Positions 1-8,820 of a stretch of 64,000 nucleotides of DNA are shown piece after piece (position 1 is the first letter of the stretch; the number at the start of each line of letters is the position of its first letter). This stretch comes from CAVUEG01 sp963740525. Its GTDB lineage: Bacteria > Actinomycetota > Actinomycetes > Propionibacteriales > Nocardioidaceae. The stretch is taken from NCBI GenBank assembly GCA_963740525.1, contig CAVUEG010000010.1:1-64000 (forward strand), written 5' to 3'. The position numbers and the translations under genes were made by a program. Below the pieces are notes generated by a model. That model did not search any database. It saw nothing but the letters and a program-made list of their open reading frames with translations, and was not told where the DNA came from.

Positions 1-1109
1 CCACCTCGAGCGGCACAACGCCAACGTCGCCCGCGCCATGCACCAGCTCGGCGCGGAGTCGTCCCTGGCCTTCGAGGCCGCGCGCGAAAAGGTCGCGGCG
101 TTCCTGAAGCTCCGTCGCGCGACGAGGTGATCTTCACCAAGAACGCCTCCGAGGCCCTCAACCTCGTTGCGAACACCCTCGCCGGGCAAGGGCGACCTGG
201 CGGTCGGGGAGGGCGACGAGGTCGTCATCACCGAGATGGAGCACCACTCCAACATCGTGCCGTGGCAGCTGCTCACGGAGCGCAAGGGCGCGACCCTGCG
301 GTGGTTCGGGCTCACCGACGACGGCCACCTGGACCTCGGCAACATCGACGAGCTGATCACCGAGCGCACCAAGGTCGTCTCCCTGACCTGGGTGTCCAAC
401 ATGCTCGGGCACCGTGAACCCGGTCGCCGAGATCGCCCGGCGCGCCCACCAGGTCGGCGCGATCGTCGTGGTCGACGCGTCGCAGGCCGTGCCGCAGATC
501 CCGGTAGACGTCGTCGCCTCGGGCGCCGACATCCTGCCTTCACCGGTCACAAGGTCACCGGCCCGACCGGCATCGGCGTGCTGTGGGGCCGTGCGGAGCT
601 GTTGGGCCAGCTGCCGCCGTTCCTCGGCGGCGGCGAGATGATCGCGACGGTCACCATGCAGCGGTCGACGTACGCCGGGATCCCGCACAAGTTCGAGGCC
701 GGCACACCGCCGATCGTCGAAGCGGTCGGTCTCGGCGCAGCGGTGGACTACCTCTCCGCGCTCGGCATGGACAACGTCGCGGCGCACGAGCGAGGCGATC
801 ACCCGCTATGCGCTCGAGGGTCTGGCGACCGTGCCGGGGCTGCGGGTGCTGGGGCCGGGCGCGGGCGAGCTGCGCGGCGGGGCGATCGCGTTCGAGCTGG
901 ACGGTGTCCACCCGCACGACGTCGCGCAGGTGCTCGACTCCCGCGGCGTCGCCGTGCGGGCGGGTCACCACTGCGCGAAGCCGGCGCACGCACGCTACGG
1001 GGTGCAGAGCTCCACGCGGGCGTCGTCGTACCTGTACACCACACCGGCCGAGATCGACGCGCTGGTCGAGGGGCTCGGGTACACCCGGTCCTACTTCAAG
1101 GTGGGATGA
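1..1109 (+). CDS. sufS: SufS-type cysteine desulfurase (5' partial, five frameshifts)
   Basis: PLP-dependent enzyme that takes sulfur from cysteine for Fe-S cluster assembly. The gene is cut by the window edge; the first readable residues (HLERHNANV) are already family-typical. The PLP lysine lies in TGHKVTGPTGIG and the catalytic Cys in RAGHHCAKPAH. Coding continuity needs a change of frame near 107, 185, 408, 538 and 790, and each repair of one base restores the expected protein (for example GTVNPVAEIARRAHQ at 408). I regard these as sequence errors, not decay. The gene stops 4 nt before sufU. Confidence 0.93.
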
Positions 1110-1113
1110 GCCG

Positions 1114-1592
1114 ATGAGCAACGAGCTGGACGCGCTGTACCAGGAGATCATCTTGGACCACTACAAGAACCCCCATCACCGGGGACTGCGCGACCCCTAC
1201 GAGTCCGAGGTGCACCACGTGAACCCCACGTGCGGTGACGAGATCACCCTGCGCGTGCACCTGTCGGGCGACGGCGACGACGCGGTCGTGGCCGACGTCT
1301 CGTACGACGCCATGGGCTGTTCGATCAGCCAGGCCGCGACCTCGGTGATGGCCGACCTCGTGATCGGCAAGCCGGTCCGCGAGGCGATGGACGTGCACAG
1401 GAGTTCTTGGAGCTGATGCAGGGACGCGGCACGGTGGAGCCCGACGAAGACGTGCTCGAGGACGGCATCGCGTTTGCGGGGGTCGCGAAGTTCCCGGCCC
1501 GTGTGAAGTGCGCGCTGCTGTCCTGGATGGCGTGGAAGGACGCGACGTCCCAGGCGCTCGGCGCCGGGGCCCAAGGCAAGGAGGAAGCATGA
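1114..1592 (+). CDS. sufU: SufU Fe-S cluster assembly sulfurtransferase/scaffold (one frameshift)
   Basis: Zinc-dependent sulfur acceptor that works with SufS. The three Cys ligands are in NPTCGDE, MGCSISQA and RVKCALLSW. The frame changes near 1397, between EAMDVH and FLELMQG; both halves are clearly the same protein of about 159 residues. Its stop overlaps the start of the next gene (ATGA at 1589-1592), so the suf genes form one transcription unit. Confidence 0.93.
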
Positions 1593-1947
1593 CCGAACAG
1601 ACCAGTGACCTGCCCCAGGTGGACCTCGACGGGCCCGCCCCCGTGGTCGAGGACGATGTCTTCGAGGCGATGAAGGACGTCGTCGACCCCGAGCTCGGGA
1701 TCAACGTCGTCGACCTGGGCCTGGTGTACGGCGTACACCTGGACGAGTCGTCCAACTGCGTCCTGGACATGACCCTGACGTCGGCGGCCTGCCCCTGACC
1801 GACGTGATCCAGGACCAGACCAACGCCGCCCTCGAGGGCCTCGTCGGCGACGTCACGATCAACTGGGTCTGGATGCCGCCGTGGGGTCCGGACAAGATCA
1901 CCCCCGACGGCCGCGAGCAGCTGCGCGCCCTCGGCTTCAACGTCTGA
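1589..1947 (+). CDS. sufT: SufT/DUF59 metal-sulfur cluster assembly factor (one frameshift)
   Basis: DUF59 (MIP18-like) protein, about 119 residues, the usual last gene of actinobacterial suf operons. The N-terminal half holds DPELGINVVDLGLVYG. A missing C in the run at about 1793 ends the frame early, and the protein continues as LTDVIQDQTNAALEGL to the stop at 1945. With the base restored, the junction reads SAACPLTDVIQDQ, as in homologues. The family helps deliver Fe-S clusters; the exact client is unknown here. Confidence 0.9.
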
Positions 1948-1965
1948 GCGGCAGGCGCCCTGGGC

Positions 1966-2057
1966 GACAAGAGCGCCGCGATCAGCGCGCCCTGGGTGAC
2001 AAGATGCGCCGCGTGGGCGGGGTTTGGGGGGCAAGATGAGCCGCGTCAGCGGGAGGG
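1966..2057 (+). repeat. 32-bp-period intergenic repeat, locus 1 (diverged)
   Basis: Three consecutive units begin at 1966, 1998 and 2030, exactly 32 bp apart. Each holds a version of AAGATGCGCCGCGTC, and the second continues into a G/T-rich tail GGGGTTTGGGG. The first unit is the most degenerate. The block fills the gap between the sufT stop and the start of the acVLRF1 gene. The same unit occurs at 44454 and 45156. Confidence 0.85.
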
Positions 2058-2064
2058 GGTGGTG

Positions 2065-2760
2065 GTGAAGGTGGCGCAGGTGGTGCTGGTCCCGGTGTCG
2101 CGGGTGGCGCGCTGGTGGGCCAACTTCGAGGACCGTCACGGTACGACGACGTACGACGTGTACGACGGCGCCTTGCGCGGGCTGGCCGCAGACGGGTCGA
2201 GCGCGACCGCGCGGCTCCCCTTCGACCAGGTGTACGCCGGCTCGCCGACCCCCGACGAGCTCGTCGCGTCCGCGCGTCCGCCCGGAGTGTGGGGCGTGCT
2301 GCTCGTCCGCAAGGGCGGCTTCGCCGTCGCGCGACTCGAGGGCACCGAGACGGTCGAGTCGAAGGTGGGCCAGCGTCATGTGCAGGGCCGGACCAAGGCG
2401 GGCGGCCAGAGCCAGCAGCGCTTCGCCCGACGACGGGACAACCAGGCGCGCCAGGCCTACGAGGCGGCCGCCGAGCATGCCGCGCGGATCCTCACCCCGC
2501 CCACGACCCCACCGACGGGCCCGCGGACGACCGGATCGGGCACGCGCCCACCCGCCGTCCCGTTCGCCGGTCCCCTGGAGAGCCTGGTGACCGGGGGAGA
2601 CCACGCCGCGGTCGAGGCCGTGCTCGAGGATCCGCGCCTGGCCGCGCTGACCGCCGTCCGCTGCAGCCTGTGGCTCCCGGTCCAGGACCCCCGCCGGGGC
2701 GTCCTCGAATCCGCCGTCACGGATGCCTGCTCTGTCAGGATGAGCGTCACCAACGCCTGA
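2065..2760 (+). CDS. acVLRF1-type peptidyl-tRNA hydrolase / release-factor-like protein
   Basis: Actinobacterial relative of eukaryotic Vms1/ANKZF1, a release-factor fold that hydrolyses peptidyl-tRNA on stalled or split 50S subunits. The diagnostic loop GRTKAGGQSQQRFARRR lies at about residues 107-123, with the GGQ-like catalytic triplet inside. A basic helix and an Ala-rich stretch follow. The reading frame is open upstream into the 32-bp repeat, but that part is not protein-like. I chose the third GTG of a GTG-GTG-GTG run, behind GGGAGGGGG. The product is about 231 residues. Confidence 0.8.
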   Translation: MKVAQVVLVPVSRVARWWANFEDRHGTTTYDVYDGALRGLAADGSSATARLPFDQVYAGSPTPDELVASARPPGVWGVLLVRKGGFAVARLEGTETVESKVGQRHVQGRTKAGGQSQQRFARRRDNQARQAYEAAAEHAARILTPPTTPPTGPRTTGSGTRPPAVPFAGPLESLVTGGDHAAVEAVLEDPRLAALTAVRCSLWLPVQDPRRGVLESAVTDACSVRMSVTNA

Positions 2761-2773
2761 CCGGAGGTACGCC

Positions 2774-3688
2774 ATGTGGCAGCCCCACCCGTCGTGGCAG
2801 CGCATGCGCGGAGGCATGGGCGCCTCGACAGGCGGCGTGTGGCGGGCCGAGGTCGACGGCCGGTCGTGGGTCGTCAAGCGGCTGCTCGCCCCTGCTCTGG
2901 CTGACCCCGACGAGCTCACGGATCCCGGGCACTTCGCCTTCTGGCGCCGCGAGGCGGAGGTGGCGGGCTCCGGCGTGGTCGCGAGCACTCGCGGGCTCCG
3001 CAGCCCGGTCGCTGGCCCGGTCGAGGAGGACCCGGACGGGATCACCGTCTGGACGGCATTCGTCCCCGGCGACGACGTGCCGGGACCCCTCGCGGCCCGA
3101 GCCATCGGCCGGTTCGCCCGGGAGCCGTTCCCGGACCTTCCCTGGCTGAGCCGCGACCTGCTGGCGAGCCGGATCCGCCGAGTCGAGGGGCGCGGCGGCT
3201 GGCCGACCCTCGCCGGGACGGTCGCGGCCGACCTCGTCGCCGAGCTCTGGGAGCGCCGCAGCGAACTGCTGGCCGCGGTCGGCGGGCTGCCCCAGGTGCC
3301 CTCGCACGGCGACGTGGTGCCGGGCAACCTGCTCGGTCGCGAGGGCGACGAGGTGGTCGCGGTCGACTGGTCGGCGCTCGGCCGCGGCCCGGTCGGTGCC
3401 GATCTCGGCTATCTGTCGCTGTCCACGCGCGAGGACTTCGGCGTGCTCCTCCAGGCCTACCTCGACGGGTACGCCGACACCGGCATGCAGGTGGATCCCG
3501 CCGAGGTGGTTCTCGGTGCCCGGGTGATGGCGGCGTACATGGTCGTGTCGCGCGCGGAGTGGGCTCTCGCGCGGGTTGCGGACGCGCCCGGCGCCCTGGA
3601 GTCGAAGTACCGACACCCGAGTGTGGCGCCGTACCTGCGCGCCCTGCAGCGCGCCTTCCCCGAGATCGAGCCCCTGCTGGCAGGTTGA
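2774..3688 (+). CDS. Aminoglycoside-phosphotransferase-fold kinase, substrate unknown
   Basis: Kinase-like protein of 304 residues with the APH/choline-kinase fold. Brenner's motif is present as SHGDVVPGNLL and the metal-binding segment as VAVDWSALGRGPVGADLGYL; an N-terminal lysine (SWVVKRLL) fits the ATP site. It starts 13 nt after the acVLRF1 gene behind GGAGG and is probably co-transcribed with it. Family members phosphorylate antibiotics, sugars or amines, and nothing here fixes the substrate. It ends 6 bp from the convergent bioN stop. Confidence 0.8.
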   Translation: MWQPHPSWQRMRGGMGASTGGVWRAEVDGRSWVVKRLLAPALADPDELTDPGHFAFWRREAEVAGSGVVASTRGLRSPVAGPVEEDPDGITVWTAFVPGDDVPGPLAARAIGRFAREPFPDLPWLSRDLLASRIRRVEGRGGWPTLAGTVAADLVAELWERRSELLAAVGGLPQVPSHGDVVPGNLLGREGDEVVAVDWSALGRGPVGADLGYLSLSTREDFGVLLQAYLDGYADTGMQVDPAEVVLGARVMAAYMVVSRAEWALARVADAPGALESKYRHPSVAPYLRALQRAFPEIEPLLAG

Positions 3689-3694
3689 CCCGGC

Positions 3695-4291
3695 TCAGTC
3701 GTCGGCGCCGCGGGCGACCAGTGCCTCGGTGAGGGTGTCAGCGTGCCTGAGCGACCGCACGATCAGGGGTACGGCGAACGCGCGCGGGCTGGCGCCGAGC
3801 CCGCGTGACCACTGCGCGTCGCGGACCTCCTCGGCCAACCCGACGACCACCGGGACGGAGCGGATGCCGAGAGCCATCAGGAGGCCCACCCGGTCCGGGT
3901 CGACGCCGAGGCGACGCAGCGGAGCGCACCCGCGCACCACCGCGTCGACCATCGCCGTGGTCCGCGTAGTCAACGTCACCAGCGACGCGAGCAGCACCAG
4001 CATGCTGATCACTCCGACCACGACGAACGCGCGCGACCAGCCGTTGACCACGACATGGAAGGCCGCGATCACCACGACCAGCCAGACCAGCGGGCGCACC
4101 TGGACCAGGGCCAGCCGCCAGGGGATCCGGGCCACCGCGAAGAGTGTGACCACGACGCCGAGGGCGGCGCCCACCTGCACCGGTCGGTCCAGGAACACCG
4201 ACCCGGCCCCGGCCAGTCCCATCATGGAGAGCTTCACGCCGGCGGGCAGCCGGTGCAGCACCGACCGCCCAGGGTGGTAGAGCCCGAGCAT
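3695..4291 (-). CDS. bioN: Energy-coupling factor transmembrane protein (BioN/EcfT)
   Basis: Membrane T component of a biotin ECF transporter, about 198 residues. It has several hydrophobic segments (for example ALGVVVTLFAVA and PLVWLVVVIAAFHVVV) and the C-terminal Ala-Arg-Gly coupling motifs typical of EcfT proteins (SRGLGAS and VARGADD). Its ATG lies 3 nt beyond the bioM stop, so bioM and bioN are translated together. It is the last gene of the bioY operon. Confidence 0.88.
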   Translation of the reverse strand: MLGLYHPGRSVLHRLPAGVKLSMMGLAGAGSVFLDRPVQVGAALGVVVTLFAVARIPWRLALVQVRPLVWLVVVIAAFHVVVNGWSRAFVVVGVISMLVLLASLVTLTTRTTAMVDAVVRGCAPLRRLGVDPDRVGLLMALGIRSVPVVVGLAEEVRDAQWSRGLGASPRAFAVPLIVRSLRHADTLTEALVARGADD

Positions 4292-4293
4292 GC

Positions 4294-4974
4294 TCACCGC
4301 ATCAACGCTTCGTACGCCGCCACCGCGTCGGCCGGCGGTCCGTCGTGGACGAGCCGGCCCTCGTCGAAGACCAGAACGCGCTCGAACCCCTCGAGGAGGT
4401 CGAGGTGGTGGGTGACCAGCACCACCTGCTGAGGAAGGCCCGCCACGACCGCCGACACCATCCGCGCGTTCCGGAGGTCCAGCAGGGTGGTCGGCTCGTC
4501 CATGACGAGCAGGGCGGGCTCGGTCACCAGGACGCTGGCGAGGGCCAGCAGCTGCTTCTGGCCGCCGGAGAGCAGGTGTGCCGGGTGGTCGGCGTGGCCG
4601 TCGAGCCGGTAGCGCGCCAAGGCATCGGTGACCCGTGCCGCCGCCTCCTCCTTGCTCAGGCCACGACGCCGCAGTCCGAACGCGACGTCCTCGCGCACGG
4701 TGGGCATGACGATCTGGGCGTCGGGGTCGGTGAAGCAGAAGCCGACCAGCCGGCGGACCTGCTTCGCCTCGCTCGCCGTGTCGAGCCCGTCGACCGTCAC
4801 CCGGCCCGACGTGGGGCGGACCAGCCCGTTGAGGAGCCGGACGAAGGTGGACTTGCCGGAGCCGTTGGCGCCGATGACGCCGATCCGTTGCTCGGCCAGG
4901 GTGACGTCGACATCGCACAGCACCGTGCGGTCGCCGTAGGCATGGGAGACGTGCTCGATCCGGATCAGCGGCAT
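4294..4974 (-). CDS. bioM: ECF transporter ATPase (BioM)
   Basis: ABC ATPase of 226 residues that drives the biotin ECF complex. It has Walker A GANGSGKST, a Q-loop region FTDPDAQIV, signature LLSGGQKQLLALA, Walker B ALLVMDEPT and switch His in VTHH. After Walker B the usual Asp/Ser is replaced (TTLLDLRN), a mild variation. The start at MPLIRIEHVS overlaps the 3' end of the thiolase gene by 10 bp. Confidence 0.9.
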   Translation of the reverse strand: MPLIRIEHVSHAYGDRTVLCDVDVTLAEQRIGVIGANGSGKSTFVRLLNGLVRPTSGRVTVDGLDTASEAKQVRRLVGFCFTDPDAQIVMPTVREDVAFGLRRRGLSKEEAAARVTDALARYRLDGHADHPAHLLSGGQKQLLALASVLVTEPALLVMDEPTTLLDLRNARMVSAVVAGLPQQVVLVTHHLDLLEGFERVLVFDEGRLVHDGPPADAVAAYEALMR

Positions 4975-6112
4975 GCTTCGACCACCATCGCCACGCCCTG
5001 GCCGCCCCCGACTGCGATCGCGGCGAGACCGTAGCGGCCGCCCTCCTCGCGGACGAGCTGGCTGAACAGCCGTACGACGAGCACCGCGCCGCTGGCCCCC
5101 CACGGATGACCGAGTGCCAGCGCCCCGCCCTGACGGCAGATGCGCGACTCCTCCAGCCCCAGCTCGTCGCAGCAGGCGAGCACCTGGCCCGCGAACGCCT
5201 CGTTCAGCTCGATCACGTCGAGGTCGTCGATCTCGAGCCCAGACCGTTCGAGAGCCGCGCGCACGGCCGGGACCATGCCGAGTCCGGGCCGACGGGGTCG
5301 ACCCCCGACGATGCGCTGCCGAGCACCCGGAGACCGGGCAGGTCGAGCATCGCGTGGGTCGCCGCGTCCACCATCGCGACGACGGCCGCGCCGTCGTTGA
5401 CGCCGCAGGAGTTGCCGGCCGTCACCGTGCCCGAGCCGCGGAAGGCCGGGCGCAGCCTCGCCAAGCGCTCCGCGGTCATCCCGGATCGGGGTCGCTCGTC
5501 CTCCGCGACGTCGCCGACCGGCACGATCTCGTCTGCGAACCCGTGCGCACGCTGGTGCTCCCACGCGAGGGCATGGGAGCGGGCGGCGTACGCGTCCTGC
5601 CGTTCCCGGGTGACCCCTCGCTCCTCGGCGAGCAGGTCGGCGGCCAGCCCCATGTCGGGGTCGCCGAAGGACGCCGGCGCGAAGGGGGCCCGCTCGTACC
5701 GCAGCGGTGGCTGGTCGCCGACCGGCGGCCAGGACCGCCACGGTGCGGTGGAGGCCGACTCGACCCCTCCGGCCAGGACCACCCCGGGGGACGTGCGGGT
5801 GAGCGCGGCGGCCACCTCGAGCGCAGCCAGGCCGCTTCCGCACTGGCGGTCGACGGTGAGTGCGGGGACGTCCACCCCCAGGCCGGCAGCGAGCGAGGCC
5901 ACCCGTGCCACGTCACCGCCCGGTCCCGTGCAGTTCCCGAGGACCACCTCGCGGGGCAGGGGGAGTCCCGCCGCCACCGCGGCCAGCACCGGGGCCGCGA
6001 GCTCCGCGGCGACGACGCCCGCGAGGGCGTGACCCGCCGTGCCGATCGGGCTACGCAGCGCAGCCACGATCACCGGGGCGGCGGTGGTGGACGCGGCGGG
6101 CGAGGTCGTCAT
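4965..6112 (-). CDS. Thiolase (acetyl-CoA acetyltransferase family), second active Cys missing; one frameshift
   Basis: Thiolase of about 382 residues. The acyl-accepting Cys is in DRQCGSGLAAL, and the NEAFAGQ and GGALALGHPWGASGA blocks are present. The C-terminal block, normally C-I-G-G-G in degradative and biosynthetic thiolases, reads IAVGGGQG, so the proton-shuttling Cys is absent. A one-base slip near 5285 splits the reading; the two parts join as expected (GLGMVPAVRAAL). It lies between an acyl-CoA ligase and bioM in a biotin-uptake operon, suggesting a role around a biotin precursor. The function is otherwise unknown. Confidence 0.82.
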
Positions 6113-6135
6113 GGCAGCACCAACGTAGTGCCCGC

Positions 6136-7071
6136 TCAGGCGAGCACCGTCAGCTGCCCGGACGCGACCAGGGCACGCAGGGCGTCCCGGTCGACCTTGC
6201 CGGCTGGGGTGAGCGGGAACGGCGCGGCATACCAGCGACGCGGGCGGTGGCTCGGCCGCAGGTCGGCGCGAGACGTGGCCCGGAGCAAGGCGAGATGCTC
6301 TCTGTCGTCGAGTACGGCGACCAGGACCTGGCCCAGGTCCGGATGGGGTACGCCGAGCACCACGACCCGGGCGACCTCGCCGAGCACCCGCTCGACCTCA
6401 CCGACCTGCACTGTCGCCCCTGCGGTCGTCACCACGTCGTCACCCCGGCCGCTGACCACGAGGACGTCTTCGTGCAGCTCGCCCAGGTCGCCCACGGTCG
6501 CCCAAGCGCCGTCGCGGCGCAGCGGTCCGGGAGACCCGAGGTAGCCGTCGCAGAGGTAGGGCGAGCACGCCCAGATCTCACCGTCGCGGATGTCCATCCG
6601 CACACCGGGGAACGCCCGGAGCCCGTCACCGGAGTCCCAGGCCACGAACGACAGCTCGGCGGTGCCGTAGTAGTGGTGCAGCCGTAGCCCAGCCCTGCGG
6701 GCGCGGGAGGCCAGGGACGGCGGCAGGGCGTCGCCGGCCACGACGACGGTCGCACCTGCGGGGAGGTCGTCCAGAGAGCGCGCCAGCAGTGCGGGGGTCA
6801 GGTGGGCGTGCGTGGCGGCATCCGGGTTTCCCACCGCCCTGGCGCCGGTCGCGGACGCGTGCACCAGCGCGAACAGGTTCATCGTCGCGGTGACCGGGCC
6901 GGGCACCCAGATCCGGCTCCGGGACGTCGTACCGGTCAGGGCCGAGAGCGCCTCGAACGAGTCCCACCACGAGGCCGTGGTTCGCAGCACCGCGCGGGCC
7001 GGGCGCGTGGTCCCCGAGGTGGACAGCGACAGCCGACGACCCGTCGCGTGGGCGGCGAGGACCGCAGCCAC
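6136..7071 (-). CDS. Compact AMP-forming acyl-CoA ligase
   Basis: ANL-superfamily ligase of at least 311 residues, close in size and layout to MenE-like compact enzymes. It shows the P-loop STSGTT, the AMP-binding YYGTAELSF, the hinge region GRGDDVVTTAGATVQVGEVE and the C-terminal lysine in PAGKVDRDAL. The P-loop is followed by RPAR, so the usual lysine is Arg. The GTG at 7071 is the first start, but the frame stays open upstream with plausible residues (REPPLPVDVGATEDP), so the true start may lie a little earlier, overlapping bioY. It ends 24 bp before the thiolase start. Confidence 0.8.
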   Translation of the reverse strand: MAAVLAAHATGRRLSLSTSGTTRPARAVLRTTASWWDSFEALSALTGTTSRSRIWVPGPVTATMNLFALVHASATGARAVGNPDAATHAHLTPALLARSLDDLPAGATVVVAGDALPPSLASRARRAGLRLHHYYGTAELSFVAWDSGDGLRAFPGVRMDIRDGEIWACSPYLCDGYLGSPGPLRRDGAWATVGDLGELHEDVLVVSGRGDDVVTTAGATVQVGEVERVLGEVARVVVLGVPHPDLGQVLVAVLDDREHLALLRATSRADLRPSHRPRRWYAAPFPLTPAGKVDRDALRALVASGQLTVLA

Positions 7072-7117
7072 GGGGTCCTCGGTCGCGCCGACGTCGACGG
7101 GCAGTGGGGGCTCCCGC

Positions 7118-7751
7118 TCAGACAGCTGACGGCCTCGTGACGGTCCGGCGGGGGGCGATCAGGCCGGGATATGCCTGGTGCACCCCACGGGCGACGACCG
7201 CGGCGACGACGACCTTGGCGAGGTCCCCGGGGATGAAGGGACAGCGCACCGACGGCCGCCGCCTTGAGGCTGATGTCACCGACCAGGGCGACGCCGGGGA
7301 TACCGAGGGCATACAGCACCACGACCCCTCCGATGAGGTTCGCCACGATGCCCCAGGTGAGCCGGTACGGCGTACCTCCCTTCTCGGTGAGCCAGCCGAT
7401 CACGAAGGCCGCGACCGGCCACCCGATCAGGTAGCCCACGCTGGGACCGGCGAAGACTCCGAGACCGCCACGGCCACCGGAGAGCAGCGGAAGCCCGACC
7501 GCCACCAGCGCGAGCAGCAGGACCAGCGCGCCCGCGCCACGCCATCTGCCCAGCACCGCTCCGGCGAGCATGACGCCCAGCGACTGCGCGGTGATCGGGA
7601 CGGTGATCCCGAACGGGTAGAAGGCCGGGATGATGCCGAGCGCCGCGACGATCGCGGCGAAGTTGGCCATCAGGGCCAGGCTGCGGATGCCCTCGTGGGC
7701 GGAGGGAGCGGGAGCGGAGGTGGTGCTCGCGGCGGGGGAGGACGCGGACAT
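7118..7751 (-). CDS. bioY: BioY biotin substrate-binding membrane protein (one frameshift)
   Basis: S component of the biotin ECF transporter, about 210 residues. After a Ser/Ala-rich N-terminus come hydrophobic segments and BioY-typical VPITAQSLGVMLAGAVLG, FAGPSVGYLIGWP and the C-terminal PFIPGDLAKVVVAA. The reading frame shifts near 7240 in a C run, just before PFIPGD. It is the first gene of the operon bioY-ligase-thiolase-bioM-bioN. A promoter-like TACACT lies about 28 nt upstream, and the start has GAAAGGTG before it. Confidence 0.88.
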
Positions 7752-7778
7752 GTCGGGACACCTTTCAGTCGACGCCTG

Positions 7779-7784
7779 AGTGTA
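7779..7784 (-). promoter_or_regulatory. Candidate -10 element for the bioY operon
   Basis: TACACT on the minus strand, 27 nt upstream of the bioY ATG, leaves room for a short leader with the ribosome-binding site GAAAGGTG. No clear -35 element and no recognisable BirA- or BioQ-type operator was found beside it. Confidence 0.45.
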
Positions 7785-7855
7785 GGAGTGGCGCGGCGGC
7801 GCTCCCGTCCGGGTCCGGGGTGCGGGCTGTGATCCTTCCCACGCTCAGATCGGGG

Positions 7856-8764
7856 TCACAGCGACGTGGCGTCGAAGGTGTTGCAGCTCGCGACCGTGGC
7901 CCGGTTGAGGCCGGTGGTGAACCAGCGCATCCGCTCGGCGGCGGAGCCGTGGGTCCAGGCATCCGGGTTGACCCGACCGCCGCTCCGCTTCTGGATCCGG
8001 TCGTCACCGACCGCCTGCGCGGAGTCGAGGGCCTCGCTGATGTCCTGGTCGTTGAGGCCGGTGATCAGCACCTGGCCGCTGGCGTTCTTGGTGGTGGTGG
8101 CGTAGTGCGTCCACATGCCGGCCAGGCAGTCGGCCATCAGCTCGAGCCGGACGCTGTCGCTGTCCTTGCCCTGCTGGGTCTTCATCCGGCCGAAGACGCC
8201 GAGCAGCTTCTCGACATGGTGGCCGTACTCGTGGGCGATCACGTAAGCCTCTGCGAAGTCGCCGCCCTTCGCCCCGAGCTGGCCCTCGAGCATCTGCTTG
8301 AAGAAGGTCGGGTCGAGGTAGACGGTCTCGTCGGTGGGGCAGTAGAACGGGCCGACGTCGGAGGTGGCGTCTCCACAACCGGTCGATGTCGAGCCCGAGA
8401 ACACCACGGTGCCGGCCTTGCGGTAGTCCTTCCCCGTCTCCTTCGGCAGCTCGCCGGCCCAGAAAGCCTGGATCGAGTTGACCACCGCCACCTGCCGGCA
8501 GTCGGCCGACTTCTGGGCGTCGGCGCCGGTCTCGCAGCTCGCAAGCTGGTCGTTGCCGTTGCCGCTGCCCGGATCACCGCTTCCGCCGCCGAGCTGGCTG
8601 TTGATGACGAAGATCACGATGAAGAGCACGACCGTGCCGAGTCCGATCTTCCCGCCTCCCCCCGACGGCATCGGAAGGCGCATTCCACCTCCGCCGCCCC
8701 CGCCCCGCCCCCGCCGGTCCGAGACCTGGGACGTGTCCAGCCTGGCTTTCGGGTTGAACCGCAT
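7856..8764 (-). CDS. YpfJ-family neutral zinc metallopeptidase
   Basis: Membrane-anchored zinc metallopeptidase family protein of 302 residues. The order is a Gly-rich, Arg-containing cytoplasmic head (residues 18-40), one transmembrane helix (GLGTVVLFIVIFVIN), a Gly/Asn linker, then the peptidase domain with the zinc motif HEYGHH and a downstream ELMADCLAGMW. Four or more Cys in the extracytoplasmic part suggest disulfides. The physiological substrate is unknown. It is divergent from the ABC-F gene, and the two promoters appear to share one -10 region. Confidence 0.88.
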   Translation of the reverse strand: MRFNPKARLDTSQVSDRRGRGGGGGGGMRLPMPSGGGGKIGLGTVVLFIVIFVINSQLGGGSGDPGSGNGNDQLASCETGADAQKSADCRQVAVVNSIQAFWAGELPKETGKDYRKAGTVVFSGSTSTGCGDATSDVGPFYCPTDETVYLDPTFFKQMLEGQLGAKGGDFAEAYVIAHEYGHHVEKLLGVFGRMKTQQGKDSDSVRLELMADCLAGMWTHYATTTKNASGQVLITGLNDQDISEALDSAQAVGDDRIQKRSGGRVNPDAWTHGSAAERMRWFTTGLNRATVASCNTFDATSL

Positions 8765-8808
8765 GGGGCGCTCCGTTCTCCGCGTCCGGAGGTCCCGGTC
8801 GTGGTGCG

Positions 8809-8815
8809 TAGACTA
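8809..8815. promoter_or_regulatory. Symmetric -10 region serving both strands
   Basis: TAGACTA gives TAGACT on the plus strand, 6 nt before an ATG, and TAGTCT on the minus strand, about 45 nt before the YpfJ-family start. Predicted start sites are about 18 bp apart, the spacing expected for bidirectional promoters built on a symmetric -10 box. Confidence 0.5.
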
Positions 8816-8820
8816 GTGGC

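Noticed and set aside
1..1947. sufS, sufU and sufT as pseudogenes
   Set aside because: All catalytic residues and full length are recovered by single-base repairs at many points; natural decay would also give missense and larger losses.
1996..2064. N-terminal extension of the acVLRF1 protein from ATG-like starts in the repeat
   Set aside because: The extra residues are encoded by the 32-bp repeat and do not resemble the family; a GTG with ribosome-binding site lies at the family start.
7752..7855. BirA- or BioQ-type operator before bioY
   Set aside because: I looked for the known palindromes and saw only a plain -10 box.
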